Assembly: GCF_003946045.1 (NCBI RefSeq)
Contig: NZ_RHNW01000007.1
Span: 1 to 64,000 of the forward strand
Length of the DNA: 64,000 nucleotides
Reading direction: 5' to 3'
Source: Levilactobacillus mulengensis
Lineage (GTDB): Bacteria > Bacillota > Bacilli > Lactobacillales > Lactobacillaceae
Below are positions 18,030 through 26,955 of this stretch, in pieces; positions within the stretch are counted from its first letter, which is position 1, and every line of letters begins with the position of its first letter. The notes below the pieces were generated by a model that worked only from the letters and a program-made list of their open reading frames with translations, was not told the origin of the DNA and did not search any database. A program made the translations under genes and the position numbers.

Positions 18030-18428
18030 CTATGAGCTTAATTGTGATTCCAAGTGATGGAGTTCTGCGGTCCGAACATCCCGTGGCAAGAACCGCCGAA
18101 TCTCTTCTTCGTTGTAGCCCACTTCAAGCCGCTTGTCATCAAAGATGATGGGCCGCTTGATCAAGTCGGGGTACTTCACAACGAGATCAACTAATTGGCT
18201 AACTGATAAACTGTCCAAATCAACGTGCAGTTCCTTAAACACGTTGGACCGCGTGGAGATAATGTCTTCACTTCCGTTTTCAGTTAAACGGAGAATCTGT
18301 TTAACTTCGGCAGCATTCAATGGCTTTGACTTGATATTACGTTCACTGAAAGCAATATCGTGTCCCTTCAGCCAAGCGCGTGCTTTCCGACTGGATGCGC
18401 TACTTGGTGCAATGTACAAATTAATCAT
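18030..18428 (-). CDS. spx: Spx family regulator lacking both redox cysteines
   Basis: 132 residues, full Spx length, from ATG 18428 with AAGGAAG upstream. The C-terminal half matches Spx closely (LTENGSEDIISTRSNVF; RPIIFDDKRLEVGYNEEEIRRFLPRDVR). Spx binds the RNA polymerase alpha subunit C-terminal domain and redirects transcription under thiol stress. Its usual CxxC at positions 10 and 13 is here Ser-Ala-Ser-Ser (APSSASSRKA), so the disulfide switch is absent. The rest of the interface looks preserved, so it may be a redox-blind or competing paralogue. Stands alone with its own terminator. Confidence 0.9.
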   Translation of the reverse strand: MINLYIAPSSASSRKARAWLKGHDIAFSERNIKSKPLNAAEVKQILRLTENGSEDIISTRSNVFKELHVDLDSLSVSQLVDLVVKYPDLIKRPIIFDDKRLEVGYNEEEIRRFLPRDVRTAELHHLESQLSS

Positions 18429-18589
18429 ATTCAGCACTTCCTTATCGTTGGATTGAGTAACGATAACAGACAACATAACAAAGTTCACCTAAACAATTTA
18501 TCGAACTATCTAGTAGAACCAACTTATATGTTACCACAATTGAATGAATAATCAACCTTTTTTGGAAACTTTCTAAATAAGGGGCAACA

Positions 18590-18775
18590 TTTTTCAGTGG
18601 GTTGGTTGGGATTCCCAACCATTTCCGTTCACCCCCGTTACTTTGTGATAAACTGGGCGAATTCCCGAAACTTCGGCCTGTAACGGGGCCACAAAGTTTT
18701 GCAAGTCAACCAATTATCCACCGATAGGTTACGGACTTTTACGAACATACCTCCCGGGCGTCTCTTTTTTATCTA
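18590..18775 (+). promoter_or_regulatory. Structured leader upstream of the sodium/proton antiporter gene (candidate cis-regulator)
   Basis: In the 540-bp gap before the antiporter, CCCCGTTAC and ACTTTGTG (about 18633-18647) are followed, about 40 nt later, by GTAACGGGG and CACAAAGT (18679-18697). Pairing is in a-b-a'-b' order, so the two helices form a pseudoknot or mutually exclusive structures. A C-rich segment and TCTCTTTTTT end follow at about 18750-18770. No known riboswitch consensus was recognised. Confidence 0.35.
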
Positions 18776-18967
18776 ATTGGATTTATATTCATTTTACTAG
18801 TATTATTATTCATATCACGCAATTTAATCGCTTTAGACCGCCTAGCCATTCGCCGAAAATTGGTTAAACATTAGTTTTTCCAAACTCACGGACAATTATT
18901 CCATTATTTCCGGACCGAGTGGCGTAAAATAAGAACCAACGATTCTATTCATTTTGGAGGGATTCTC

Positions 18968-21043
18968 TTGGAAATCTTCTATGCTGTCCTGCTGCTAGTC
19001 CTTGCGACGATCGTGGCCAATACGATTTACCCCTATTTTCCGGCCATTCCGCAGGCGTTTTACCAAATCTTTGTGGGGGGCCTACTCTCGTTAGTGCCCC
19101 TGTATCACCATTTCATCCTCGAGCCTGAAGTCTTCATGCTTCTAATCATTGCGCCGTTAATGTTTTACGACGGCCGCAACGCCAACGCCGGTGAACTGCG
19201 GAAAAACATGGGCTCGGTGATGTCCATGGCCGTGGTGCTGGCCATCCTGACCGTTGTCCTCTTAGGCTACCTCAGCCACGCCGTCCTCAGTGCCCTACCA
19301 TTAGCGCTGGCCTTCGCGCTAGCCGCTATCGTGACACCAACCGATGCCGTCGCAGTGGGCTCTATCACCGCCAACATGGCTGTGCCCGAGCGCGTCATGG
19401 GCATGTTGGAACGGGAGTCGCTGTTCAACGACGCTTCCGGTTTGGTTGCCTTCAGCCTGGCCCTGACTGCCTTTACCACTGGGAAATTCTCCCTAGGCGG
19501 CGGGATCAAACATTTCCTCATCGTCTTCTTCGGGGGACTCCTGATTGGCCTGATTCTCGGGGTCGTCGCCGTCTGGTTGCGGGTCTACCTGGTCCGCGGC
19601 GGGATGGACTCCTCCAGCGTCATTGTGCCTTACGATGTTGTCGTGCCTTTCATCATCTATTTAGCCGCTGAACACATTGGCCTATCCGGTATCTTGGCGG
19701 TCGTCGCTGCCGGCCTGATGTTCAGTATCTCGACCGACCAACTGCGCCTATCCAGTACCCAACTCCAGCTGGTTTCACGTTCTACATGGCACATTCTCAC
19801 CAGTATTTTAAACGGCTTCGTCTTCGTCCTATTGGGCGTTTCGCTACCAACCGTCTGGGTAAATATTCAGCGTGATAGCACCAAATCCATTCCCACCTAC
19901 GTCCTGCTAGCAGTCGTGCTCTACGTGGTCATGCTAGCGTTGCGGTACCTGTGGATTCGGTTCGACTGGGCCCTGATTCGTTCACAAAATACGGACCGCC
20001 GGCACAACGCCCTGATTGGCGCCCTCTCCGGTGTGCACGGAACCATTACGTTAGCCATGGCCTTCTCGCTACCCCTAACGTTAAACGGTCACGCCTTCCC
20101 GTTCCGAAATTCCATGATCTTCATCGCGGCCGTTGTCATCATTTTGAGTTTACTCGTGCCCACCTTTATCATGCCGATGCTACTACCAAATAAGAAAGTG
20201 GCCGTCGACCCAGCCGAGGCCCTACGCGAACGTAAAGCCTTAGTGGCCTACGCAACGGAACGCTTAGCGCAAGAAAATCCGGACATGCCTAGTGCCACAC
20301 AGGCTGTGATTGAAACGCTAAACAGTCAAGCGACGACGGAACGTCCCGACCGACAGAAGATGAGTGAAATTCTCAATCACGCGACTCAAATTGAAGTGAA
20401 TACCGTCCAAAAACTCGCCGACAATGGCACCATTTCCCAAGGATTTGCCAGTCGTTACGTGCGGATTCTCCTGATGAAATCGCAAATGAGTCACAACAAC
20501 CCCTTCGTCAATTCCACGCTGTGGATTCGTTTCATCTGGCATCGACTGACCCATACGTTCAGCCGCCGGCGCCACCGTGAACAGCGAATCGCGCAACAGG
20601 AGAAGTGGTTGAAACAACATCCACAAACGGCGGAACAAGAACGGTTACGCGCCGAACGCATCAAGCAAGAACGCCAACCCCGCCGCTTCCGTCGCCGCCG
20701 CGATCCAGCGGCTGATGAACGCCGCCGGGAAAACTACCTTAAGATTGAACAGGACGTGTACAACGACGTCATCGCTTACCTGACGGACATTTCCAGTGTC
20801 GACAACCAAACGGAAGTCAACGCCGTGCGGAACTACTACAATGCCCGGCACCGGCGCTTTGCCTCCAAGGAAATCACCGACCAGCAAAACGAGCTGTTCA
20901 TCCAGGCCTTCCAGTATGAATACACTTATATTCGGCAACGTCGGAGTGCTAAGGAAGTTTCGCCTGAGCTGGCCGAAGAACTGTACCAACATGTATCGAC
21001 GGACCAGATGCTCTACATGCAAGAAAGCTCAGCTGCGGACTAA
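18968..21043 (+). CDS. CPA1 family sodium/proton antiporter with long cytosolic tail (NhaP type)
   Basis: 691 residues from TTG 18968, with GGAGGGA 8 bp upstream. Residues 1-405 hold about 12-13 membrane helices with CPA1 hallmarks: AAIVTPTDAVAVGSI and LERESLFNDASGLVAFSLALTAF, which includes the conserved ND acidic pair. The remaining 285 residues form a charged, Arg-rich, partly coiled cytosolic tail, as in eukaryote-like NhaP/Nhe exchangers. Expected role: export of Na+ or K+ in exchange for protons for pH and salt homeostasis. The 5' leader may be regulated. No separate terminator; repeat R6 begins over the stop codon. Confidence 0.88.
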   Translation: MEIFYAVLLLVLATIVANTIYPYFPAIPQAFYQIFVGGLLSLVPLYHHFILEPEVFMLLIIAPLMFYDGRNANAGELRKNMGSVMSMAVVLAILTVVLLGYLSHAVLSALPLALAFALAAIVTPTDAVAVGSITANMAVPERVMGMLERESLFNDASGLVAFSLALTAFTTGKFSLGGGIKHFLIVFFGGLLIGLILGVVAVWLRVYLVRGGMDSSSVIVPYDVVVPFIIYLAAEHIGLSGILAVVAAGLMFSISTDQLRLSSTQLQLVSRSTWHILTSILNGFVFVLLGVSLPTVWVNIQRDSTKSIPTYVLLAVVLYVVMLALRYLWIRFDWALIRSQNTDRRHNALIGALSGVHGTITLAMAFSLPLTLNGHAFPFRNSMIFIAAVVIILSLLVPTFIMPMLLPNKKVAVDPAEALRERKALVAYATERLAQENPDMPSATQAVIETLNSQATTERPDRQKMSEILNHATQIEVNTVQKLADNGTISQGFASRYVRILLMKSQMSHNNPFVNSTLWIRFIWHRLTHTFSRRRHREQRIAQQEKWLKQHPQTAEQERLRAERIKQERQPRRFRRRRDPAADERRRENYLKIEQDVYNDVIAYLTDISSVDNQTEVNAVRNYYNARHRRFASKEITDQQNELFIQAFQYEYTYIRQRRSAKEVSPELAEELYQHVSTDQMLYMQESSAAD

Positions 21044-21336
21044 ACTTTTCGCCTCCGGGCGGGTGCAACTGGGCCGTGACGCTGTGACGTGTTCTGTCGT
21101 TCCCGGCGGCGAATTCAAAGTGCCCTGCTATGGGGTCGGTTCCAGCCTGAAAACCAGGCTTCTACCTCAACTTTGAGCCAAAAAGCGGTCTCAAAGGTTG
21201 TCCCGTGGGCTAGGCTAGCAAAGAACGCCAGCCAAGACCACCGACACAGCTGGGAACTTTGATCCGCCTCTGGTCACTCATACTGTCTGTGCTGGCCCAT
21301 TTGCACCCGCCCCGCGACTTACACTGTTTTAGACCG
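21036..21336 (-). repeat. Family R cloverleaf repeat, copy R6, overlapping a stop codon
   Basis: Outermost arms CGGACTAAAC / GTTTTAGACCG. The left arm contains the antiporter TAA stop. Next arms GGGTGCAACTGGGCC / GGCCCATTTGCACCC differ from the usual GGTGAAAATGGG by compensating A-to-C and T-to-G changes. Long form with H3, H2 and H1 intact. Confidence 0.88.
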
Positions 21337-21640
21337 TAGCCGCTCTGCACTGGTCAATTGTTTATTACCACAACCGCAATTTAAATTAGTCCCCTTCTTG
21401 CCAATTTACCCAAGAATATTCCTGAACGAGTAATTAAATTTCTGAGTGCCGTTCAATATACATTGGTACTGGCGTCGCTTGTGAAATTCAAATGGGTAAG
21501 TGGCGGGGTTCGCTTTCGTTTTGCCGTTTCTTAATTTTCACTGGTCTAGCCCGGTATCATAGGCTTTGACGCTTGTTTTCAACCTGATTTCGGTGGCTCC
21601 GGCCTCTTTGTAATATTTCCGTCACATTTTCTTCACAAAT
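21337..21640. other. Intergenic stretch without a recognised gene
   Basis: AT-rich, no ORF with a ribosome binding site, no repeat. It lies upstream of a candidate small RNA. Confidence 0.4.
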
Positions 21641-21646
21641 TGTTGG

Positions 21647-21820
21647 TATAGTAATTGCATAACTTACGACTAAACAAACGAATAAGTTACCAATTTTACT
21701 CCTCCAAGTAAAAAACGGGCGGCACTGCTACTGCAACCAGCCCACTCCAAACGTAAGATACGTTATTCTCAAAGCGACGACGCAGACGATCAAGGTCTGG
21801 CCGCCGTTTTTTGTTACCCT
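21647..21820 (+). ncRNA. Candidate small RNA with CU-rich single-stranded seed and terminator-like 3' stem
   Basis: A TATAGT box at 21647-21652 precedes a hairpin TAACTTA..TAAGTTA (about 21661-21690), then an unpaired TTTTACTCCTCCAAG, then a domain closed by AAAAAACGGGCGGC / GCCGCCGTTTTTT ending in a U run near 21815. CUCCUCC is complementary to Shine-Dalgarno sequences, as in several Gram-positive regulatory RNAs. The -35 box is weak and no ORF is present. Tentative. Confidence 0.35.
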
Positions 21821-21924
21821 GAAACTGTCTTGGATTCAATTCAAGTAACAGCCCGTCGTCTGATTTAACCGGCTAACCTTCTTCCCCCCTACAGTTGGCG
21901 GGCTCAAAATACAGGCAAACACCA

Positions 21925-22178
21925 CGAAATGATTTGCAGGGGGCGGGCCCCAAACCAGTCTCAGCCGCAGGGATGGTGAAAATGGGCTCAGCCGTGGGAG
22001 TTACCTTAGCGGGTTCCCCGCTTAGGTAACTGCTATCTTTGAGACGTGAACTTCGGCTCAAAGTAAGTCCGAAGACCGCACCTCAGGCTTCGGACGTGCG
22101 CCCACAGCGTCACGGCCCATTTTCACCATCCCGGAGGCGATGACAAATACAAATTTCAGCCCCCTGCAAATCGTTTCG
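21925..22178 (+). repeat. Family R cloverleaf repeat, copy R7 (short form) with extended outer stem
   Basis: Core 21962-22146: GGGATGGTGAAAATGGGC / GGCCCATTTTCACCATCCC, H1 AGTTACCTTAGCGGG/CCCGCTTAGGTAACT, H2 CTTTGAG/CTCAAAG and H3 GTCCGAAG/CTTCGGAC. Outside the usual ends a further 18-bp match, CGAAATGATTTGCAGGGGG / CCCCCTGCAAATCGTTTCG, extends the helix. Confidence 0.92.
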
Positions 22179-22221
22179 GCGGGAGAAAATTGGAAAAATT
22201 TACGATTTTAGCCAGCTAAAA

Positions 22222-22250
22222 TTTACACGCAACCCAAACTAGCTTATAAT
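22222..22250 (+). promoter_or_regulatory. Promoter of the 5'-nucleotidase gene
   Basis: TTTACA, 17-bp spacer, TATAAT: near-consensus vegetative promoter about 100 bp upstream of the start codon. Confidence 0.75.
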
Positions 22251-22356
22251 TTCTTTAACACGTTAAAGATTTCGGCGTCTTTTCGCGAACGGTCTGCCAG
22301 CAACTGGTCTACGTGACCCGTGGCCAGCCAGACTTCCTATTGGAGGGTGACAATTA

Positions 22357-23934
22357 ATGAAGCTGACAATTTTATCGACAAGTGATACCCACGGGTACGT
22401 CTTCCCCACGAACTACGTGAAAAAGGGGAGCCACCAGGGGTTTGGCCTGGCCCGCGCGGCCACGGTCATCGCCCGCGAGCAAGCCGCTGCCAAGGAACAG
22501 GGACCCGTTGTGACCATTGAAAATGGCGATTTCCTGGAGGGATCCCCGTTGGCCTACTACGTGGCGCGCGTCCAACCCGACCGCGACCCGCAGCCCCTGC
22601 TCAACATTTATAACCAGATTGATTATGACTGCGGAATCCTCGGCAATCATGAGTTTAATTATGGTCAGGCTTACTTACAGGCCGCCATTCGAGATGCCAA
22701 ACGCACGATTCTTTGCGCCAACATTTTGGATAAAAATGGCGACCCCGAATACGGTCAGCCCTACAAGATCATTGAAAAAGACGGCATCAAAATTGGTGTG
22801 CTGGGTCTGACCACCCAAGCCGTTTACAAATGGGAAAAGGCCACCAATATCAGTGGCCTGCAGTTTGAATCGGCCTTCATCGCCGCCAAGAAATATGTCC
22901 CCATTATCCGGGAACAGGCTGACGTGGTCGTTGTGTGCTACCACGGTGGCTTTGAGCGCGACTTAACCACCGGTCAGCCCAATGACATTCACGTCGGCGA
23001 AAACGAGGCCTACCACATCTTAGAGGCCATTCCGGGCATCGACGCTTTGGTCACCGGCCATCAGCATCGCCAACTCGCCACCGATGTCTTTGATATTCCC
23101 ACGACCCAACCTGGTTTTCGCGGTCAGGCCGTGGGTAAGATCACCCTGGACCTCGACCGCAACGCTGCGGGCAAGGTCACGGTGACCCAGCACCACTCCG
23201 AACTGGTCTCCGCTCAAGAAGCACCGCTCGACAAGAAGGTCCTCGCCGCCGCCAATGGCTTAAACGATGCCGTTGGCCACTGGCTGGATCAACCGCTCGG
23301 CCACATTAAGGGCGACATGACCTTTGACGACCCGTTTGACGCGCGGATTCACGAGACCCCCTACATTGAGTTTATTCAAAAGGTTCAAATGGCAACGATG
23401 GGCGCGGACATTTCCGCTACCGCCCTCTTTAACAACGAGGCCCGTGGCTTTGAAAATCCCATCACCATGCGCAACATCATGACCAACTACGTGTACCCGA
23501 ACGGCCTGTCCCTTTTGAAAATTACTGGGGCAGACTTACGGGCGGCCTTAGAGGTCAGTGCGCGCTACTTTAGCGTGAAGGACGGTCAAATCATTGTGAA
23601 CCCGGCCTTTATCCACCCGAAACATCGCCAGTACAATTACGATATGTACGAAGGCATCGATTACACGTTGAACGTGGCGAACCCCGTTGGCCAACGCGTG
23701 GAACGGCTAACGTACCACGGGCAACCCGTGACGCCGGACCAACCGCTGCGCATCGTGCTCAACCAATACCGCGCAGTCGGTGGCGGCCATTACGCCATGT
23801 TTGGCGCCGACAAGATCATTGCCGAGAGCCAGGGCGCGATGAGTGAAATCATTGCGGATTATCTGCAGGAACACCCAACCGTCGACGCCACAGCCAACGC
23901 CAACTTCACCATCATCAACGAGCCTCGGGGATAG
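22357..23934 (+). CDS. Metallophosphoesterase / 5'-nucleotidase family protein (cytosolic UshA-like)
   Basis: 525 residues. The N-terminal calcineurin-like domain has STSDTHGYV (D-x-H), ENGDFLEGSP (GD), GILGNHEFNYG (GNHE), CYHGGFE and VTGHQHRQL (GHxH), so the two-metal site is complete. The C-terminal part (about residues 330-520) is the 5'-nucleotidase substrate domain, with VVNPAFIHPK and GGHYAMFGADKI. No signal peptide or wall anchor, so unlike secreted UshA it should act inside the cell on nucleotides or 2',3'-cyclic nucleotides. GGAGGG precedes ATG 22357. Repeat R8 begins about 12 bp after the stop. Confidence 0.88.
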   Translation: MKLTILSTSDTHGYVFPTNYVKKGSHQGFGLARAATVIAREQAAAKEQGPVVTIENGDFLEGSPLAYYVARVQPDRDPQPLLNIYNQIDYDCGILGNHEFNYGQAYLQAAIRDAKRTILCANILDKNGDPEYGQPYKIIEKDGIKIGVLGLTTQAVYKWEKATNISGLQFESAFIAAKKYVPIIREQADVVVVCYHGGFERDLTTGQPNDIHVGENEAYHILEAIPGIDALVTGHQHRQLATDVFDIPTTQPGFRGQAVGKITLDLDRNAAGKVTVTQHHSELVSAQEAPLDKKVLAAANGLNDAVGHWLDQPLGHIKGDMTFDDPFDARIHETPYIEFIQKVQMATMGADISATALFNNEARGFENPITMRNIMTNYVYPNGLSLLKITGADLRAALEVSARYFSVKDGQIIVNPAFIHPKHRQYNYDMYEGIDYTLNVANPVGQRVERLTYHGQPVTPDQPLRIVLNQYRAVGGGHYAMFGADKIIAESQGAMSEIIADYLQEHPTVDATANANFTIINEPRG

Positions 23935-23945
23935 CGCTTCGATTT

Positions 23946-24123
23946 CGCCTTACCGGGCGGCGCAAATGAGCCGGAACGCTGTGGGCAGAACGCCTGAAGC
24001 CTGAGAAACGGTCTTTAGGCTCGCTTTGAACCGAAAACCACGTTTCAAAGTCGCCATTCCATATTCGAAAATTCTTTCCGAATATAGAATCCCACGGCTG
24101 ACACTGGCTCACGCCGCTGTACG
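23946..24123 (-). repeat. Family R cloverleaf repeat, copy R8 (short form, diverged)
   Basis: Same order of helices as R4 but new sequences. H1 is ATTCCATATTCG / CGAATATAGAAT in place of the GC-rich H1. H3 is GCCTGAAG/CTTTAGGC, H2 TTTGAAAC/GTTTCAAA-like. Outer arms are reduced to GAGCC/GGCTC and the GTGGG/CCCAC closing pair. Confidence 0.75.
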
Positions 24124-24180
24124 TTGATGTCGATGATTACGTCCGTTTTCATTAATTATTTCAAAAACACGCTACATACA

Positions 24181-24236
24181 AAAAGGGTTATCCGTAGCCA
24201 ACTACAATCGTGGTTGGCATACGGATAACCTTTTTC
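24181..24236. terminator. Bidirectional terminator between 5'-nucleotidase and RNase Y genes
   Basis: AAAAGGGTTATCCGTA-GCCAAC / GTTGGC-ATACGGATAACCTTTTT; T runs on both strands. Confidence 0.85.
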
Positions 24237-24244
24237 TTTGGCAA

Positions 24245-25855
24245 CTAACTAGCGCTAGCGGCCTTTTTCTTTTTCTTCTTTTTGGCTTTTTTCTTTTCGT
24301 CACCGACGTACTCGACCGCCGTGGACTTACGAATCGTGGTGACCTTAATCTTACCTGGGTAAGTCAACGTCGCTTCGATCTGCTTGGCCACTTCTTGGGT
24401 CAGGTTGGCTGCGGCCGTGTCGTCCAATTCCTTAGGCTTCACAATGATCCGCAACTCACGACCGGCTTGGATGGCGTAACTTTCGGCCACACCCTCTTGG
24501 TCGTTGGCAATCTTTTCCAACGCCCGCAGCCGGTTGATGTAATCTTCAACGGATTCACTCCGGGCACCAGGTCGGGCACCGGAAACCGCATCGGCTGCGG
24601 CAACCAGGTCGGACAGTGGCGAGGTCTTCTCGACGTCCCCATGGTGCGCGGCAATCGCGTTGATGACCACGTCTTCTTCACCGTATTTCTGAGCAAATTC
24701 CGTCCCGATTTCCACGTGGGTGCCTTCGACTTCGTGGTCGATGGCTTTCCCCAAGTCATGGAGGAGGCCGGCCCGCCGTGCTAAACGGGTATTGTACCCC
24801 AGCCGTGCGGCCATGGCGCCAGTCAACTGGGCCACTTCAATCGAGTGCAAGAGCACATTTTGCCCGTAACTGGTCCGGTACTTGAGTCGACCGATCAGTT
24901 TCATCAAATCGGGGTGCATCCAGCCCACATGCAACAGGCTGACGGTCTGTTCCCCGGTTTCCCAGAGGCTGTGGTTGACGTCACGTTGGGCGTTTTCCAC
25001 TTGCGTTTCAATCTGGTTCGCGGAAATTCGCCGACTGGCGACCAAATTGGTGAGCGCCACCCGGGCTACTTCCCGGCGAATCGGGTCATGCGTGCTAATG
25101 AACAACGTGGTGTTGTCATCCGGCACAAAAATCAGGTCCGTCCCGGTCAGCGTTTCCAGCAAGCGAATATGCTGGCCATCGCGACCGATGATTTTACTAC
25201 GGATTTCGCCGTTGGGGACGGTCACCGTGTGTTCCATGTGTTCCTTCGGCAGGTCTTGCGGCCCACTTTCGGTGGCGGATAACACGACGTCCTTGGCCCA
25301 CTTCTCGGCGTTGGCCACGGCGTTATCGTTCAACGCCTTGACCTCGACGTCACGGTCGCGGGTCAATTCTTCTTCGGTGTGTTGGATGACGTGGTCTTGG
25401 GCGGCCTTTTCATCCATCCCCGCCCGTTCTGCCAACGTCTCGTCACGCTTGGTGCTCAGTTCTGTGGCTTGATTCTTCAATCCATGAATGGCTTGACGCT
25501 GGTCACGGTTGGCTTGGCTGCGTTCATCGAGCATCGCGGTTTGATCATCTAACCGCACGGCCATCTGGCCTAACAGTTGTTCACGCTGCTGACGACGCTG
25601 TTCTCTAACGGCAATGTCACTTTTTTGTTCGGTTAATTCATCTTTAACTGACTGCTGATAGGCTAAGGTCTCGCGCCGACTCTTTTCGTGCAGCTTTTGT
25701 ACGCGCTGCTGGGTCTGGGCGTTGGCCTGAGCAATGATGTCTCGGGCCTGTTCCTGCACCGCCAGAAGTTCCTGACGATGTTTATGCTGGCGCACCAGAT
25801 AGCCGGCTACCAGCCCAATCAGCAGGAAACCGATAACGAGTCCTGTGATTAACAA
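24245..25855 (-). CDS. rny: RNase Y family endoribonuclease, divergent paralogue with Lys-rich tail
   Basis: 536 residues. N-terminal membrane helix (residues 3-20), long coiled coil (about 22-190, rich in Gln/Glu/Arg), KH domain (SKIIGRDGQHIRLLETLTG near 218), HD domain with LLHDLGKAIDHEVEGTHVEIG near 365 and AAHHGDVE near 400. This is the full RNase Y layout for initiating mRNA decay at the membrane. The KH loop is less conserved than in the housekeeping enzyme, and the C-terminus ends in a run of lysines and alanines (about 15 residues) not usual for the family. I infer a second copy beside a canonical rny elsewhere, but cannot check that. Confidence 0.82.
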   Translation of the reverse strand: MLITGLVIGFLLIGLVAGYLVRQHKHRQELLAVQEQARDIIAQANAQTQQRVQKLHEKSRRETLAYQQSVKDELTEQKSDIAVREQRRQQREQLLGQMAVRLDDQTAMLDERSQANRDQRQAIHGLKNQATELSTKRDETLAERAGMDEKAAQDHVIQHTEEELTRDRDVEVKALNDNAVANAEKWAKDVVLSATESGPQDLPKEHMEHTVTVPNGEIRSKIIGRDGQHIRLLETLTGTDLIFVPDDNTTLFISTHDPIRREVARVALTNLVASRRISANQIETQVENAQRDVNHSLWETGEQTVSLLHVGWMHPDLMKLIGRLKYRTSYGQNVLLHSIEVAQLTGAMAARLGYNTRLARRAGLLHDLGKAIDHEVEGTHVEIGTEFAQKYGEEDVVINAIAAHHGDVEKTSPLSDLVAAADAVSGARPGARSESVEDYINRLRALEKIANDQEGVAESYAIQAGRELRIIVKPKELDDTAAANLTQEVAKQIEATLTYPGKIKVTTIRKSTAVEYVGDEKKKAKKKKKKKAASAS

Positions 25856-25955
25856 TTTATTCGTGCTCCTTAGTTTTCAGTCCCGACGAGGCGCCGGGTG
25901 GGTTGGTCACTTATCTCGTTAATTATACGCTATTTGCGGCCACAACCCAAACCAA

Positions 25956-26648
25956 TCATGCGTCCGGTTTCTCCATCGCGGCGGGAACATAGAGCCACGC
26001 CAATAAAATTAATTTTAAAGCGGCCGCAATCCACAGGACACCTAGGGGCGTGAGGTTGGCTAAACGCGCGCCCACGGCACAGCCGAGAATAAACGTTAGC
26101 AATACTAACGCCAATCGATTCTGCTTGGCCCGGGCGGCCTTGTCGCCGTCAAACCAGGCACGGTAGGCGTTGGTGGCCAAATTTTTCGTATTCCCGGTCA
26201 TGATGCCGTTGTTGATGCCGATGCCGCCGACCTGACGGAAGACGGTCAGCTCATAGCCGGCCATGATGCCCAGTAGAAAAATCAGCCACATCGTTGGGAT
26301 CACGTGTTGCAGGCTGGCCAGTAACGCGTACGCCACCACGTCCAGTAGCATTAACCACCGCATCTGCTGGCGCTTGTTGGCCTTGCCTAGATGTTCCGTT
26401 ATCCCCTGGGCGCCAAAACAACCCAGGAAGTAGCCAATCCAAACGGGCACGTTGACCCAGGCGGCGCCCCAGCCATGTTCGACGAGTTTCACGACAAACA
26501 CGACCAGGTTCCCGGTCTGAGCACTAACAAAGACGGCGCCATGATTCAGAAAGGTGTCCGCGTCAATCATCCCCATGACCAGGGTCGCCCCCAGGGTCAG
26601 GATGGTTTCGGTGACGGGCCGATATTGGTGCGAAACTTCTGGCTCCAT
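25956..26648 (-). CDS. YoaK / DUF1275 family membrane protein
   Basis: 230 residues with six hydrophobic helices. Family marks are the N-terminal GMIDADTFLNHGAVFVSAQTGNLV and the middle GIGINNGIMTGNTKNLA. DUF1275 proteins are predicted small-molecule permeases of unknown substrate, common in lactobacilli. A GGAGATG-type site precedes ATG 26648. It starts 100 bp upstream of the RNase Y start on the same strand, so weak co-transcription is possible. Confidence 0.85.
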   Translation of the reverse strand: MEPEVSHQYRPVTETILTLGATLVMGMIDADTFLNHGAVFVSAQTGNLVVFVVKLVEHGWGAAWVNVPVWIGYFLGCFGAQGITEHLGKANKRQQMRWLMLLDVVAYALLASLQHVIPTMWLIFLLGIMAGYELTVFRQVGGIGINNGIMTGNTKNLATNAYRAWFDGDKAARAKQNRLALVLLTFILGCAVGARLANLTPLGVLWIAAALKLILLAWLYVPAAMEKPDA

Positions 26649-26689
26649 CCAATCATCTCCTTCCGCTTGCTTGGGATTACTTTGTCAGG

Positions 26690-26955
26690 TCAAGGACAGT
26701 GAAAATGCGTTTGGGTCGTGGTTGCTGGCCGTTCCCGGCGGCGGGTTCAAAACGCCCTGTTGTGGGGTCGGTTCCAGCCTGTGGGGCGGGCTTCCACCTC
26801 AACTTTGAGCCTAAGGAACGGTCTCAAAGGTCGTCCCATGGACTAGGCTAGGAAAGACCCCTAGCCAAGACCATCGACACAACCGGGCATTTTGACCCGC
26901 CTCTGGTCACTCACCGTGGTATGGTCATTTTCACTATCGCTTGGCGCTGACAAGA
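26690..26955 (-). repeat. Family R cloverleaf repeat, copy R9 (long form)
   Basis: Arms TTTGTCAG..AAGG..AGTGAAAATG / CATTTTCACT..CTTGG..CTGACAAG. Closing stem CGGGTTCAAAACGCCCTGTTG / CAACCGGGCATTTTGACCCG. H3, H2 and H1 all fold. Confidence 0.9.

Noticed and set aside
22159-22178. R7 outer arms as terminal inverted repeats of an insertion sequence
   Set aside because: No transposase frame lies between them and they simply extend the R7 helix.
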